DNA of 64,000 nt. It comes from Primula veris. Taxonomy: Eukaryota > Streptophyta > Magnoliopsida > Ericales > Primulaceae. The DNA is taken from NCBI GenBank assembly GCA_963682055.1, contig OY821749.1:4576336-4640335 (forward strand), given 5' to 3'. Of the stretch, positions 36,265 to 50,500 are shown piece by piece (the stretch's first letter is position 1; each line of letters begins with the position of its first letter). The translations under genes and the position numbers were made by a program. The notes below the pieces were generated by a model. It was not told the DNA's origin and made no database searches. It was given only the letters and a program-made list of their open reading frames with translations.

Positions 36265-38133
36265 TGTAACATCCCGAATTTTTATAAGTAATTTTATTTA
36301 TGATTTAATTTATCCAAAAACGTTTTATTCAAATTTTACCAAAAACCGGTCACTCGACTAATTTTTAGCCAAAAACCGAAACTCTTCCGAAAAACTTTAT
36401 TTTAAAAACCTGTTACTAATTTTACTAATAAAAAAGACCCAATAGATTTGTTTCTAAAGATTTGTTATTTTTGAGTAGTAAAACAATAATTTTGATTAAA
36501 AGTTAGCTTTTAGAACTTTGGGGACCAAATAGTTCGCTTTCACAAACTTTGTAAAAACAGTTTTTTCTAAACCTAAAATCAGCCCACTTTTCAATGCTTT
36601 AAAACCTAAAAATCAGCCAAGAGAGAAAAGAGAGAAAAAGAGAGAAAAAAGAAGAAGAGGAAGCCACCATTAGCGGGTTCATACCGGAAGCATCTCCACT
36701 ACGCTCTAAGGTAACGGGGGTTATCCATAGCGACTAGACGAGGGTGTATGTTAGGATTAGGTTTTACGTTCATTATAAATTGGGGGTTTTTGCTTTTTAT
36801 ATTATTTATGTTCTTAAATTGATAATTGGGGTTTAGTTGTTGTATTTTTAATTCCATTAATTGAATTGTAGAATTTGAGACTTGAGACTAATTAATTTCG
36901 AATTAATGAGATTATGGATGGGTTTGCATGTTTTAAGCGTTGATTATGAGTTATTATGGTTTTTGATAGAATTGGGTAAATTATTGTTGAATATAGATGG
37001 ATTGTAGTTTATGCATATAAGGTGTTTGTTAAAATGCCTGAATGGGTTTTTATGTTGTTGAAGTGATTGGCTAGTTGTGAATCTAGCATCTATGATTATG
37101 GTTTATGTTGTATTACGTTAAGTGACGTATAAGTTATGTTAGTTGAATAGTATAATATTATTGGCCGAGGCCTTAATATTTATACGTATGAGATGGTGTT
37201 ATTTGAATGATTTTATATTATTGGCCGAGGCCTTGTGATTTAGCTGTAGTGGCAATGGTCTCTGTCTCTCCCTAATTCCGGGGACAGAAGACGGCCGAGG
37301 GGATAGGGAATGACTCGTCTTACGGATCGGGGCGAGTGACGTTATAGGTCCCAGTGTGCACTATATTTACTTTTATGTTAGCAATGGTTTATGTCTCTCC
37401 CTAATTCCGGGGGCATAAGACGGCCGAAGGGATAGGGAATGACTCGTCTTACGGACTGGGACGAGTGGCGTGAGAGGTCCAAGTGCGCACTATAAATCTA
37501 CTTTTATGTTGCAATGGTCTATGTCTCTCCCTAATTCCGGGAACATAAGACGGCCGAAGGGATAGAGAATGACCTACCTTACGGACTGGGGTAGGTGGCG
37601 TGAGAGGTCCATGTATGCTATAGTTGTGTGTTGATGTTATTTAATTTGTTTAATTTATCGTAGTTGTAGAATGTCATTATATTTCTCTTTATACGTCGAT
37701 TATCGTAGTTGTAGAATTTGTGAGCTCTTGCATTTATGGGATAGAGTGACGGTATTTGTGGTGCCGTCCCGTCTAGTTATGTGCGTGGGACTCACCGTTA
37801 CAATTTTGTATTTCAGGTACAACTTAGGTTGAGGCGTATGGTTAAGAGCTTTAGCAAGGCATCACATGGGTTCGGGCTTTTGCTTTCTTTTTACTTAGAT
37901 TGTTTTTTAGGTTGTAGCCTACGGACAAATTCATTCGTTCGTTATTTTTAGCTTTTATAAATCCTGACTTGTAGCCGCGTTTGACAAATTTTTTATTTAT
38001 CCGTTAATTGTTCCTTTAGCTTGTAAGTGTTTTCTTTTAAAATTTTTAATTTCGTACCAACAGGTTCTACTTTCTTTTGTTTTAAAAAAAGTCATGCCTC
38101 GATATCCGTGTTTATGGAATTTGGGGCGTGACA
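36265..38133 (+). mobile_element. Solo LTR of a Ty3/gypsy-type retrotransposon, 1.87 kb
   Basis: Starts TGTAACATCCCGAATTT and ends TTGGGGCGTGACA (TG...CA), with a perfect 5-bp duplication GTTTT on both sides (36260-36264 and 38134-38138). There is no internal domain, primer site or second LTR, so it is a solo LTR left by recombination between LTRs. The TGTAACATCCCG start is common in large plant Ty3/gypsy LTRs; superfamily is inferred from that alone. An upstream-promoter-like region and three tandem repeats are inside. Orientation is nominal. Confidence 0.88.
37252..37622. repeat. Three tandem ~129-bp repeats in the solo LTR
   Basis: Copies begin GCAATGGT at 37252, 37381 and 37511 and share CTCTCCCTAATTCCGGG and AAGACGGCCGA-GGGATAG. 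The third is shortened at its end. A shorter duplicated motif, ATTATTGGCCGAGGCCTT, lies just upstream (about 37160 and 37218). Confidence 0.9.
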
Positions 38134-39821
38134 GTTTTGGCTGCCACAAGGGCCGACCATATGAGATAAGTGGCGGCATAATATTCCGCATAGTTAAAAA
38201 TGTTATGGTTTTAACTAAAAAATTGTTTCAAACATATTGAAATGTTAGGTAATTATGTTGTTGAAATTGGATGGTGAAATTCAAAAAAAAAAGATAAGTT
38301 ATAATATAATTTTTTAATATTTCATTTTAAATATTTAGTGTCCATTTTAATAGGAATTGTATGTATTTCATTTTTGAAAATTCTTAATAAATACATAAAC
38401 ACAAATTTTATTAATGGAACGACGCATATCCTCACAAATGAAATAAAAAAATATTGTTTTTCCAATAATTTACGCTATACAATACGGAGTGCCTCCACAT
38501 AGCTCATGCAACGCAAAAGAGATGTCCATCAAAATGTAACCTTAAGTGAATGGATGTATATATATGCGTATGTATATATAAAGAATGTTATGTATCTTTT
38601 ATATTAATAAATAACAAAAACACATTTCCTAATGGTGAAGAAAATCTAATATTCAAAATGCGATAGATTTTGTAAATGTAGTTACAATCCAATTGAGTTT
38701 CACAATTATTTCTTGTTGAGCCCTAAGAGGTTAAAACTTAAGGGGGATAATACTTATGTACATTTTTGGTGGAATTAAAAAATAAGTGAGAAATCAACCC
38801 AAATAACTTAATGTTAAGCTAAGTGTTTTAAGTACGCAAAAATAAGCTAATTAACTCTACGCAATCAAACTTCTTTCAAGTCGTCAAGCAATTAGGGAGT
38901 GGGAGCACTAGCCCGCACCGAAGCAAGTACACAATAATAAGCTAATTTACCTTACACAATCAAACTTCTTTGAAGTCATCAAGCAATTGGGGAGGGGTGG
39001 GAGCACTAGCCTGCAACGAAGCAAGTACGCAATAATAAGCTAATACTCTACGCAATCAAACTTCTTTTAAATCGTCAAGCAATTGGGGAGGGGTGGGAGC
39101 ACTAGCCCGCAATAAAGCAGGAATCTTTGTTGAGGGTTGATATGGGGTTTGTCGAGCAACGTCTCCTTTAATGGCCGAGGCATGGACTACGAGGGCAGCT
39201 GTATCATGGACCACAAATAACAAATGGAATAGAATAATTTTTGAGTCTTAACAACTTAGTTTTATTACATTATGCGCAAACAAAGATACCGTGAATCCGT
39301 TGGAGATCGAGTCTTATCGATGACATCCACTTTATAATAGATGGCACGGAGTGGAGATTAACATGGAGTCCAAGAACAACGAATGGGCCGACAAATTGCT
39401 TAGCAATTCATGCTAGAAATACGGTTGAAAAAACATGTCCTTTATAAATTTGCCAGACCAAATGTGGGCACTGTTTGTATCCGATTTGAACTAATAAAAG
39501 GCCGCTTTGCATTTTAAAAAAAAACATACAAGTCGACAAGTTTTACATAGTATTTCAAGAATACAATACAACTGTTCTAGTTGTAGGCCTTTCACTTGTT
39601 CTCACATGAAATCAAGGCCGAATACAAACTTGATGAAACATATGGTGTCCAACCTCATATAGGGAGTTCTGTATCTTCTATTTCATATTAGACTATACAA
39701 TGTGAATGTCTCTCCTTATCCCTCTATAAACTGGTACATAAATCCCCACCCAGAGACAAACCCACAACTCATTATAGATTACGAAGAGCCTACGATGTAA
39801 CAAATCTACTTCTCACAGTAT
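38134..39821. other. Spacer between the solo LTR and the ABC1K gene
   Basis: AT-rich, without a supported gene. It contains three tandem copies of a 95-98 bp unit (38832-39119; starts at 38832, 38927 and 39025) with the core CGCAATCAAACTTCTTT and GGGAGCACTAGCC. The part nearest 39821 should hold the ABC1K 3' UTR. Confidence 0.6.
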
Positions 39822-42800
39822 CTAAGTAACTCTCACCTTCTCTCTCTTTGTTGCAAATGATACACCACCAGTAGGACCCAAATAAGCTTCCGATAAATCG
39901 ATTAAAATTTGATGAAAAGCCAACACTGAAGCAGTTATCAATATTCGAGCAGAAGTGATACAGAACCTTAATACCAAAACCGAATCATCTCTTTTAGCAG
40001 AATTAAATACACTCCAACATATCACCTTAAGCCGTCTATCCTCAAGGAATTTCCGATAATCATCAATATTGCAAGGAGAAAATACGCTTCTCATATCTCT
40101 TTTGTTCTTCGAGCCAGCAAATAATATGCCTAGACGAAAAGCCAAACTACGCATCCATTGGTATATTACATCCGCAACTACCGTGCACAATGACTGTCGA
40201 ACAGCAGTTGCTTCTTTGGAAACTACAGCTCGGATCAATGATGCTCCATTCTGTTAAAAGTTAAGAGCAATGATTAAGTTGGTCTTTCAATATTTTATAT
40301 TTTTCCATGCAAATTTGATTTTACATAGACAGCCACTTAAGGGTAAAGTACAGCAATAGTCCCATAAATTTGGATTAAATTTTCCATTTAAATTTCCTTA
40401 GTTTCAACTTTCAATTGCAATACTAATGTTTCTCATACTTGGTAGTATGGAACACTATTGGTCCACAGTTTGAGTAAGCTAGAGAATAGTCCCCACATCT
40501 TAAACATGGTAGACATGTGGTGTACAGCACTACAGGACTACTAATGTAGCTTACTGAAACTATGGGCAGAATACTGTGGTAATTGACACTATGGGACCAC
40601 CTGCGTAACACATTAAAACTATCAAGACCTAAATGGATACTATTGGGATCAAATCGAAATGGGCAGAATACTGTGGTAATTGACACTATGGGACCACCTG
40701 CGTAACACATTAAAACTATCAAGACCTAAATGGATACTATTGGGATCAAATCGAAAGAAAATCTCTAACTATATGAATTGTTTCTGTAATTCATTTGCTA
40801 CTAATGAAACTTTTTAAGTCAAGAGTGAAACACTGGGAATATAATGTAGTAAAAGGAAGGCACTCACTGCAGTCATTAGTAGTTTTCGCATCACAGCACC
40901 ATCTTTAGAACAGAGAAATCTCAAGACCCATTTGCTCAGATCAAATAACCGATTTACAGATTGTTTTACAGAAAAAGTTTCATCTTTTGGAGCTAGGAGC
41001 CCGAGCAATTCCTTTCTAGAGAAACATATAGAGTTCAGTTAGATAAAATTTAAAGAAGAAACAGTTACCAAAGGTAAGGGATAGCGTAGTGATGAAACCT
41101 CAGACTCTCAACTAGGTAGGTGTGGAAAATATTAAATCCTCTTAGTTGTCTCCTAAGAGAAAATGGCCTTTGACGATTCGGAAACTGTTTAGACACAGGC
41201 CCCGACTAGGGATTGTTTTAACTGTATCTCGTCAAACGCAACACACTTGATTGACTGTGAAAAAGTGTATGTGAACGTGCGTTTGATAAAATTATAAAGT
41301 TAACTTAGTTGAGGTTCTAGTAGTGTAAAGTAAGAATAATATAGCTAATTTTTATTGCACCTTTTGCTTAATTTAAACTTGGCTTTTGAATCAAATTTTG
41401 ATACTGAATTTGATACTAAAGTTTATCAGCAACTGCACTTTGATCCTCTCTAAGGGGGATTTTGCGCCTTCTTTTTCATCTTATTCCTCTTTTCAACTAG
41501 ATGTATTCTTAAAGATGCTTACTAATATATCCTATTTGCAATCAAACAAATCATGGTAACTTGGTTTAGACTCTAGACTATTAACCTGTTACAGAATACA
41601 AGTACAATGAGTCAAGAAGGGAAAACAAAATCAAATGGCATATTTTGTCCAACTCCTCAATTATAGATGTTCAACCACAACTAAAAACATAGAACATCTG
41701 ATAAAAAAAAAATTAAACACTGATGATGTAAATCAATATACCTGCTTGTTCCAACTCTTACGAAAAGAGCTATCTTTTGCCATTGAAATTCTTTTTTTCG
41801 GTTTAAAACTACCTGCAAATAAACACTAAGTCATACACAACCATAGATTCAGCAATTACAACAACCATGCTCAATAGATGAGGTCTTCGACTTCTTCCTC
41901 AATCAGGGATTACAAAAATAAAACTATAAGTTGGAGATTACAAATAATGATACTTTTAAGTCGAGGTATTTAAAACTCTACTCGGAAAGCTTGGATTTAC
42001 GGGTGTGCCAAATTGTTTGGTCGTATACTATCAGGTTTGTGGCTGATGTAGAAATCTTAACTGAGGCACTTGAATGTGTCGGCAGTGATCATTTTGCTTA
42101 TATTGTGGTAGTTATTAATAACGTTCGTTTACACTGCATTCCTGAAAGAGACTTTTTCTTCTCTCTAAGCTCTATGCCTCTACCCATACCTAACAGTTCC
42201 ATAGGCCACTACTGTTGTGATTTGTGAGGTTCTTTGATCGTAATGAAATTTTAATTCTAAGAGTGTTATTACGAGTAAAGGAAAAAAATTATCTTTTCGC
42301 AATGGAAGTTGTCATGAGGTGCCTAATATTAATAGCTCCCAATCTAAAGCATTCCTCAATAAAGATATGCTAATTGGATTAGGATTAGAAAAGATGGGGG
42401 AACTATTTTTCAGTGTTGATATTGAATAAAGGGTGTCTAGTTTTTTGTTTACCTTATTAAAGACAAGCTGAAACGGAGTGGAACATACTAACTAGCTTGA
42501 CAACTGTCCGAGTTATAAAATACATTTTCTTTTGGAAAATTTAACATACATTGAACAGAGTAAAACTAAAGTTTAGGAAATTTGTAATAATTTCGAAGCA
42601 AATTAATAAAGTTACTAGACATCTGATAAATACAAATAAAAGACAAAACTGGTCATACGTTCTCAAAAGTACATACCGAATATAAAATTTTCTTAGAGGC
42701 AGGTGAGTTATCAGTGAGAAGTTTCTGAACAACGAATGGAAAAGCAGCTTCAAATGTCTTAAAATTTGGATCAGCCGCCACCGCCAATCCTGTAATAAGG

Positions 42801-43963
42801 ACAACAAATACTAGCACTCGTCAATTGAAATGATCAGAAGCTCAACCAGATATTAAAGAAACTGTAGAAAACTTCGAAAGTCCAACGAGCTAAGACACAA
42901 AATGGTATTGTTAAAAAAATCACAAACTCTTATTTGTACTCATACAGTCATAAGTAGTGTAATATTGTGATGAATTTTTCAACCAACTCCATAAAGACTA
43001 ATAGCTAGCTGACTTGTACACTTTTTTACATGTATGAGTGTAAACAAGTAAATTTCCAAAAAACTTTCTGAAAAAAAAGTGAATTTCCAAAAATGATACG
43101 CCGATGTTTTCTTGAATCTGTGTGTAGTATGTTTTTAAGGCTTGACTTTGCTTAAGACTTGTCAAAATGCAAATAGATTATTTTGAGGACCATAATTGTA
43201 TTGTAAAATTTACCTTCCAGTGAAGCAAGAGATCGCAGGACTAATGTATAGTAAGGTGGCATGCGTAGGTGGTACTTGATGGCAACAGACCAAATTTGAC
43301 CCAAAACCTTGGAAGCGAAAGTTGATGAATATCAGCAAATTAATATCAGAAGAAAATAATAATCAAAGAAAAAAGAGAGGACTCATAATTCTATATGAAG
43401 TGCCAGAGTATTTCAAAATCTAGTCACCAAAGTAAACGTAGAGATGAAGAATTTTTTTTTGTAGATAATTTATCATAAGAAAAAACAGAAAGACCTTGAC
43501 GAGTACCAATTCCAAAGTGCTTAATCTCAGGATCATGGCTGCAACTTATCAAGACTAATGCTAATAAATCCCCTTTTTTAATATTAAAAAAAAATTACAC
43601 CTTAAAGTGTAGGAAGAACCAGATGAGGCTAATCTACCACTGTTAAGTATTAATTTAACAGCAAACAATTTGGTAGGCTAAACCTCACCTGCTCCTCTAA
43701 ACCTGGTTTCACTACTACAAACAATACATGATGAGGAAAAAAATGTGGATGACATAAAAGAAGGTTTTTTTTTTTTACTCAGTTTGGAGTGTACGCTACA
43801 TTTTATGTGTGGAGTCCGTCAAGCAAATCTATCCTATACCTTTATAAAGGAAACTTAAAAAGGGTATATAAGATTCTAAACTAGAGAAATCAGTTTATGT
43901 TTTTCCAGAAACATTAAGTTTAAACCCCAAAAATGAACTAAACTGGTATGATAGTGTGTCCTT

Positions 43964-44004
<41 letters not shown>

Positions 44005-44487
44005 AAACCCGGTTCAATGCCCACCCTTTTTGACACCTTTTTTGACATCCCATCTCAACCCTTTAAATTAAGGTATGATTATATATAAAGTTAAACTAAA
44101 AACATAAATAATGCAACTGTTGTACCAAATCAACTGTTGTACCAACATGCCAATACTTTTTAGTTTGTTTGTTTGTTTGTATGTAGATAGTAGAACATGT
44201 TTACTGGGTGGGTGGAAACTGCTGTGGTGTGGGGGCGTGGGATTTTGTCAGAGTTTGTTGGAGTTGTTCATAGTTGAATACCATTATGGTGGTGGTTTTA
44301 TCTCAGAGATATTACAGACGGAGGAGGAGGGGGAGGTACCAAAGTAACATAAAACAATGACACTCCTATGTTTTAGCTCACAGTTTAATCTAAGACTATA
44401 TTGATCTCAGCCCTTCATATATTTTATTTTCGAGGGTTAAGATGGGATGTCAAAAAAGGTGTCAAAAGGGTGTGCTTTGAACCCACC

Positions 44488-44523
<36 letters not shown>

Positions 44524-47500
44524 GATTTCATTCTTATTATAATAAGCCAACCCAAGTCAAATGAGGCTGTCCAATTTAGCCACTTTTTTCCAAAAATACT
44601 CATACATTTTTATATTAATTACAATAATGCCATACTCCCATAAAAATATAAAAAGTAAAAACTAATAAAACTATTTATCCATCTTTAACAAACAAAAATT
44701 CTTTTAAATCTTAAACTATGTTTTTTTTTTGTATTATCCACATATTTAATTATATCATAACTATACATATTTTTTATATTTTTATTGCATTACGCGCCGT
44801 ACACGCAACTCGTGGGGCACGATTACTAGTGTATATATATAGAGAGAGAGACAAACACACACAAACTTAATGTATATCAAATGTTAAGATCCATAATATA
44901 CATCGCTTATATTTATCAGTTCTACAATATTTTTTAATATATTTCCAGCATAAACGGTAGCAATATCATATACTACTACATCTTTTACAAGTTTATCCTA
45001 ACTATCATATTGTCAAAAATATCTTATTATTCATATATCATGTTAAATGGATCATTTACCTGCTCTAATTTTAATCCTATCATGCTACTATGAAGAGATG
45101 CCAAAAGTTACCGCAATATTTTTACGGTTGAAAAACTTGTGATTTCATAGCAGTTGCAAAAATTCAGTAATTTGCACCGAAAGGAAGATGACATTTGTTT
45201 GAAATAGTAAAAGATAAACATTAGATTCACTCGAATTCAGAGAAACATTTAAATTCAGTATGCACTTCCTATGAGGATTGTACAGCAAGAACAGTCTTGT
45301 TGACTGATGTATCTTACTATAATATATACACGACAGTGACAAGATATAACCATTCAAATTTTCTTTCATTCTCTATATAGCCTAATTTTGCAATCAGTTT
45401 AACAAAAAAAATTATATTTCACGAATGTGAAAACTCCATACTATTTGTGCAGAGTAAAAGAGCTAGTCATACGTAAAATTGAGAACCAATGTAGAAAATC
45501 ACTGCAAAGGTATCTCACCCTACTAAATTTAACATCAGGGATTCCGTCATTATATTCAACCTCCCCCAACGCATCTTCCATGTCCTGTATCATGCAAATT
45601 AAAACTGTCAGTTTCAAAGCAACTCTGAAGAAATAATAAATGTATTCCCCTTTTTAAAGCAAGGACAGATAATACCAACGGCAACTTAATTTAAACAAGA
45701 ATTAAGTGCGTGAACCAGAAACGCAATTTCTCTTATTCACTCAGTATAGAAAACAATTAGGAATCATCAATATACCGGATCTTTCGAAATCTGATAAGAT
45801 ACAAAATGATATAAATCAAACAAATATTTGATGCTCCCCCATAAGATGAGAATTGAGGCATGGAGCACAACTATGTGCTAATCTTAAAACAGCTGTTGTG
45901 GGGGCAGATAACTGAATCTTGAACCTTAATCTGAACATAGCTACTGAACTCAGTAAAGCGATGGTGGATGATTCAGAGTTAAAACAGTTATGTGATATTG
46001 GTTTACTAAGTACTAACACGTACTTCTACACCCTCAATAATAAAATGATATCATGTCAAACAACACAGTTAGCTACAACCCAAGTAGGAATAAAACATAA
46101 TATTTGTTTCTAACTGTTCAAATAACAAAATAATGAAGCCAAAGCAAAACAAAAATCAAGAAAAGTCCCCTGTATAAAACAAAACCACACGGTCTCGCAA
46201 CTTTCTCAGAACATATTGGTTTCCCAACAGATTGATGAGAAATCGAGACAATTACTATGGAATAGCAATATGATTAGCGGTAAGCAGACAAGTAATATAG
46301 TATTTGAATCTGGGTTGGCTACTTCCGAGAATTTAATAAGTGGTAGTAACTCTACTTTAAAATGTATGGCTTAAAGTTTGAAGACGAGGGGAGACTAAAG
46401 ACCCTGGACGATTGAATCTTTAAGTTTTACTTAAAAATTAAAAAATACAAAGAATTTTTTTTTAAGAAAAGTTAACAACCAAAGAAGTTGGATTACCGAT
46501 GGAAGAAGGAAGCGGAAATTTGGTGAGCAATCACGAGCAACGATTAAATTACTCTGATACAGTGTAAAGAAATTATATTTTTTCCTTGGATGTTAGTCAC
46601 TAGTTTGATTGCATTTTTTGGTTTCTATAGATGTATCATCTCTAATTTGATTGGCAAGTTTTTAGTCTGTTCTTGTTTGGTGGAATTTCCTGTAGACTTA
46701 GGATTCGACTCTTTTTGCTCCCCCTCTAAGGTGGGGAAATACAATGACTTACACAAGTAAAGAAAACACTAACAAAGTAATTGAAGCAAGTGCATCAGAA
46801 TTGAAATATAACAGACACATACCGCGGTAAGACTCCGTAGATTTACTCCTGGCCTCGAAACATCCATATCCGTTAAAGCGTTAACAAGAGATGCCCAATC
46901 TCCATTTACTATGTGTACTATAGATGCTAGCATAGCATATTGATGCTTCTTTTGCATATGGCATAGCAATCCAAAATCTAGAAATCTGGTATATTGAAAT
47001 GTGTGCGCCTGTTAGTCAGTTGAATTCTCTAAAGATGGTACACTCATAAAACTAAACAGTTAAAGCATAAAAAATATATAGTATACCCATTACCCAATTT
47101 CTCCTGATGAGGTGTAACGCAAGTTTCCAGGATGTGGATCAGCATGCAACAAGCCAGTACCAAGTAGCTGAACCAGTGTAGCTTCCACTCCATAATTAGC
47201 CTACAGAAAATACTATTACATTAATCAATGAATGTAACGGTTTTGCTAACGAGTGACCCTGGGGCTTTAAGCATTTAATATATTTCCAAAATCAAGATGC
47301 ATTAAATACAAAAATAGTTGTATTCATAATTTATAGTTATACATACTACCATACCATTATATTATTACCATAATTATGCATTTGATTTATTTAAATAAAG
47401 GAAATGTTATTAACATGTACTTAATTATGCATTTAGTTCAGGCACCTAGTCAATCAATATTGACCGATAGTAGGCCAAACCTCAAGGGTAACACTTGAAA

Positions 47501-50500
47501 TTGAGGTCAAACACCATTATAGTACTCTAGGCCCTAGGGTCACAAGAGAATCTTGAAAACTATGTGAGAAAACATCTGACTAACCAATTTGAGAAGACGA
47601 CTTCTAGCCTCAATTTGCTGTTTTGTAGACCCTTGTGAAGAAAGATTAAGTAATTCACTTGAACTCTCACCAACAATCCACTCCATTGTCAAAACCCTTT
47701 TCCCACTTAAATGCTTATAAACTTTGGGTACACGAATAAATGAAAATGGAGCATGAGCTTCCTGTATTGATCAAGAAAAGTAGTGAAATTGAAAATAAGC
47801 CAAAGATCATAGTATGTCATAACATGATGACCTGAATTCTTCGTTGACGAAATGATGGCTTGTGTGAAAATTGAATGTTTTCTTACAGTTTTATACACCC
47901 TACTCTCATAATTTTTGATTTAGTACACCCAACTAACAGCCATTTGATAAGTGACCTTGAGTTTCATTTTCTTCTTATTTAGTACACTGCGGTAACTTTT
48001 TCCGTCATCAACTAGGATGGCAAGCGATAACACATGGATGCTTCCTGATAGAATTAATTACAGTCACACTCAACTATAATGATTTATCGCTTTTGTAAAC
48101 CCGGATTGCCGGAGAATGTGACAGGGATCTACTAAATGAGTAAAAAAATAAATGTATGGTGCACTAATCATAATCGTTGATAGTTGGGTGTACAAAATCG
48201 AAAAAGTATGAAACTAGAGTGTATAAACTGTGATTAACCTGAAAATGAATGTATGACCTTTCAGAAAATAAAACCATTTTCTCTTCTATGAGTGTAGAAA
48301 AAATATATGTATAAAAGACATCCTACGGGGCAAAGTAGCAACCTCTTATAAAGAAAAACATTCAACAAAATTAGCACACTCTAAAACTCGAAATGAAAAC
48401 CATTATTTACCAACTGAACAAGCATGACAAGATTCTATTTCAAGAAATTGAACTTTCTGAAGTTCTGATCTACTATCAAAAGCTTCCTAATTTCTTCATC
48501 TCCATATTCAGCATGACAAAAAATAAACAGAAATACAGGTAACATTCCTGATGCATTTACTTGCCACAACAAGTTGACCGTGAAACAATATATATACCTT
48601 AAACTCTGAAGCATTCGTAGCCTCTAAAGTGTAATCCAACTCACCGACAAGGCCTTTTCCAAGCTCATCAGCATAAACTCGAATGTCGCTTTTTCTGTTG
48701 GCTATCTTCCGCAGGAGCCCTAACTAAATAAATTTTTTTTATGAAATTAGTAAAATTTAACAGGAGAATTTCAGATATAACACGTGTTAAAGTTGATACA
48801 AACCCCGATACGCAGAATATATATATCACGAACTACTACATCTCGCAAATTAGGACGTTGAACTTTAACTGCGACATTGAGTCCATCAACAGTTCGGCCA
48901 TGGTAGACCTGGGGTGAATGGAATTAGTTGTAAAACAAATGTTTATACATACATACCTATATACATACACACACATATATCTATATAATATGAATTTTAA
49001 CCTATATATAAAATCCACCTGACCGAAAGAAGCTGCAGCTACTGCTTCTTCTGAGATTTTGCTGAAGTTAATTTCTACAGGGCAACCTAATTCTTCTTCA
49101 ATGATATTCATTGCCATGGTCCTGGGGAAAGGAGGAATTTGGTCATGGAGATCAGATAACGCCTGCAATGTTTACTCAATCAAAAGTGCTAAAAGGATAT
49201 ATAATTACAACATACCAGTACTAGTAACATGATAATGTAAAATATATCTACATCCTAATGCTAAGCGTAAATCAAATTGGTAGAACTTTAAAAAAGAGGG
49301 TTTTGAAGAAGGAAAAGAAGCTGATAGGTAAGCTAGACACACCTAATAAGACGACAAAGCTAGACAAACATACCTAGAAAAGATCCTCAGGAGGATATAT
49401 AAACGAGAACTAAAGAATAATTTCAACAACTGAGAACTGCAGCTGATTTCTAAGTATTGTTTGTGCAATATAGATGATGGGTCTCGCATCTTGTTGGGTT
49501 TCGTCATAGAAATAAGAAAGAAATTTAGAAGAGAAGCTAGCAATTGTTGACTTACAAATTAGAAGAATTTAGGAAGAAAATAGAAGACTTGGAGAGAATA
49601 ATTTTACTACTCACTATAATATAACTCTTTTTATTGATAATCTACACCTTAGGCATGAGCCTTTTTACATAACCATGCAAGCCCATGGACTAGATTTAGC
49701 GTTACTAGACAATGTGGGAAATGAACTGATTAACTGAATAACTAACTACGCTCTAACATATAACTAAATAGCAATAAATATTAAATAATAACAAGCACAT
49801 GTAACTGGGTCTCATCAATAGACTCTTAAGAATACCCATTTAAATCGCTCGTTGAGTCTTATGGCTGGAAAGAAAGATTATATGATGAATTAAAATTGAA
49901 TATTCCCTAAGTTGAAAACCAAATAAAGTCCCACAAATAAATTTACACACAAAAATTGAACAAATATTTTTAGGACTTCCAATACCCAATGAATGCCAAA
50001 AGTAGTTATCCCAATACCCAATGAATGCCAAAAGTAGTTATCATACTGAAATATCAATTTCCTCGCATGGGTGTTGTAATGATCTCATTCATAGTATATT
50101 TTATTGGTGTGCTGTATATAAAATTTGGTTTGTCCCCTTAGTAGCTAACTATTTGGGGGTTCAATTCTCTTAAGGATTGTAACAAACTACTACCAAGTTT
50201 CAGAGTGAATGTTTCAAAATTACCATTGACAAGGGAAGGTGTAAGCAAAAAAGTTACGCTCACGAAGATAATCATGTTACTTACCAGCGAAATTTCGGGA
50301 CCAATTAAATCTGGTCTGGTTGAAAGTGACTGGCCAACTGCATTAGTAAGCAAAGGCAATTGACAAATAGGAATTATATCGAGAACAAATATATTTTTGT
50401 CTTTCAACTTCTTGCTGAAAGTTGTTTCCTTGTTTTACAGACAGTAAGTACCTTTAATAAATGTTGGTCCTAATTTCAGCATAGTTTCTTTTACAATCAT

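Noticed and set aside
38832..39119. CRISPR-like array
   Set aside because: Three imperfect ~96-bp tandem units without short repeats and unique spacers, in a plant genome.
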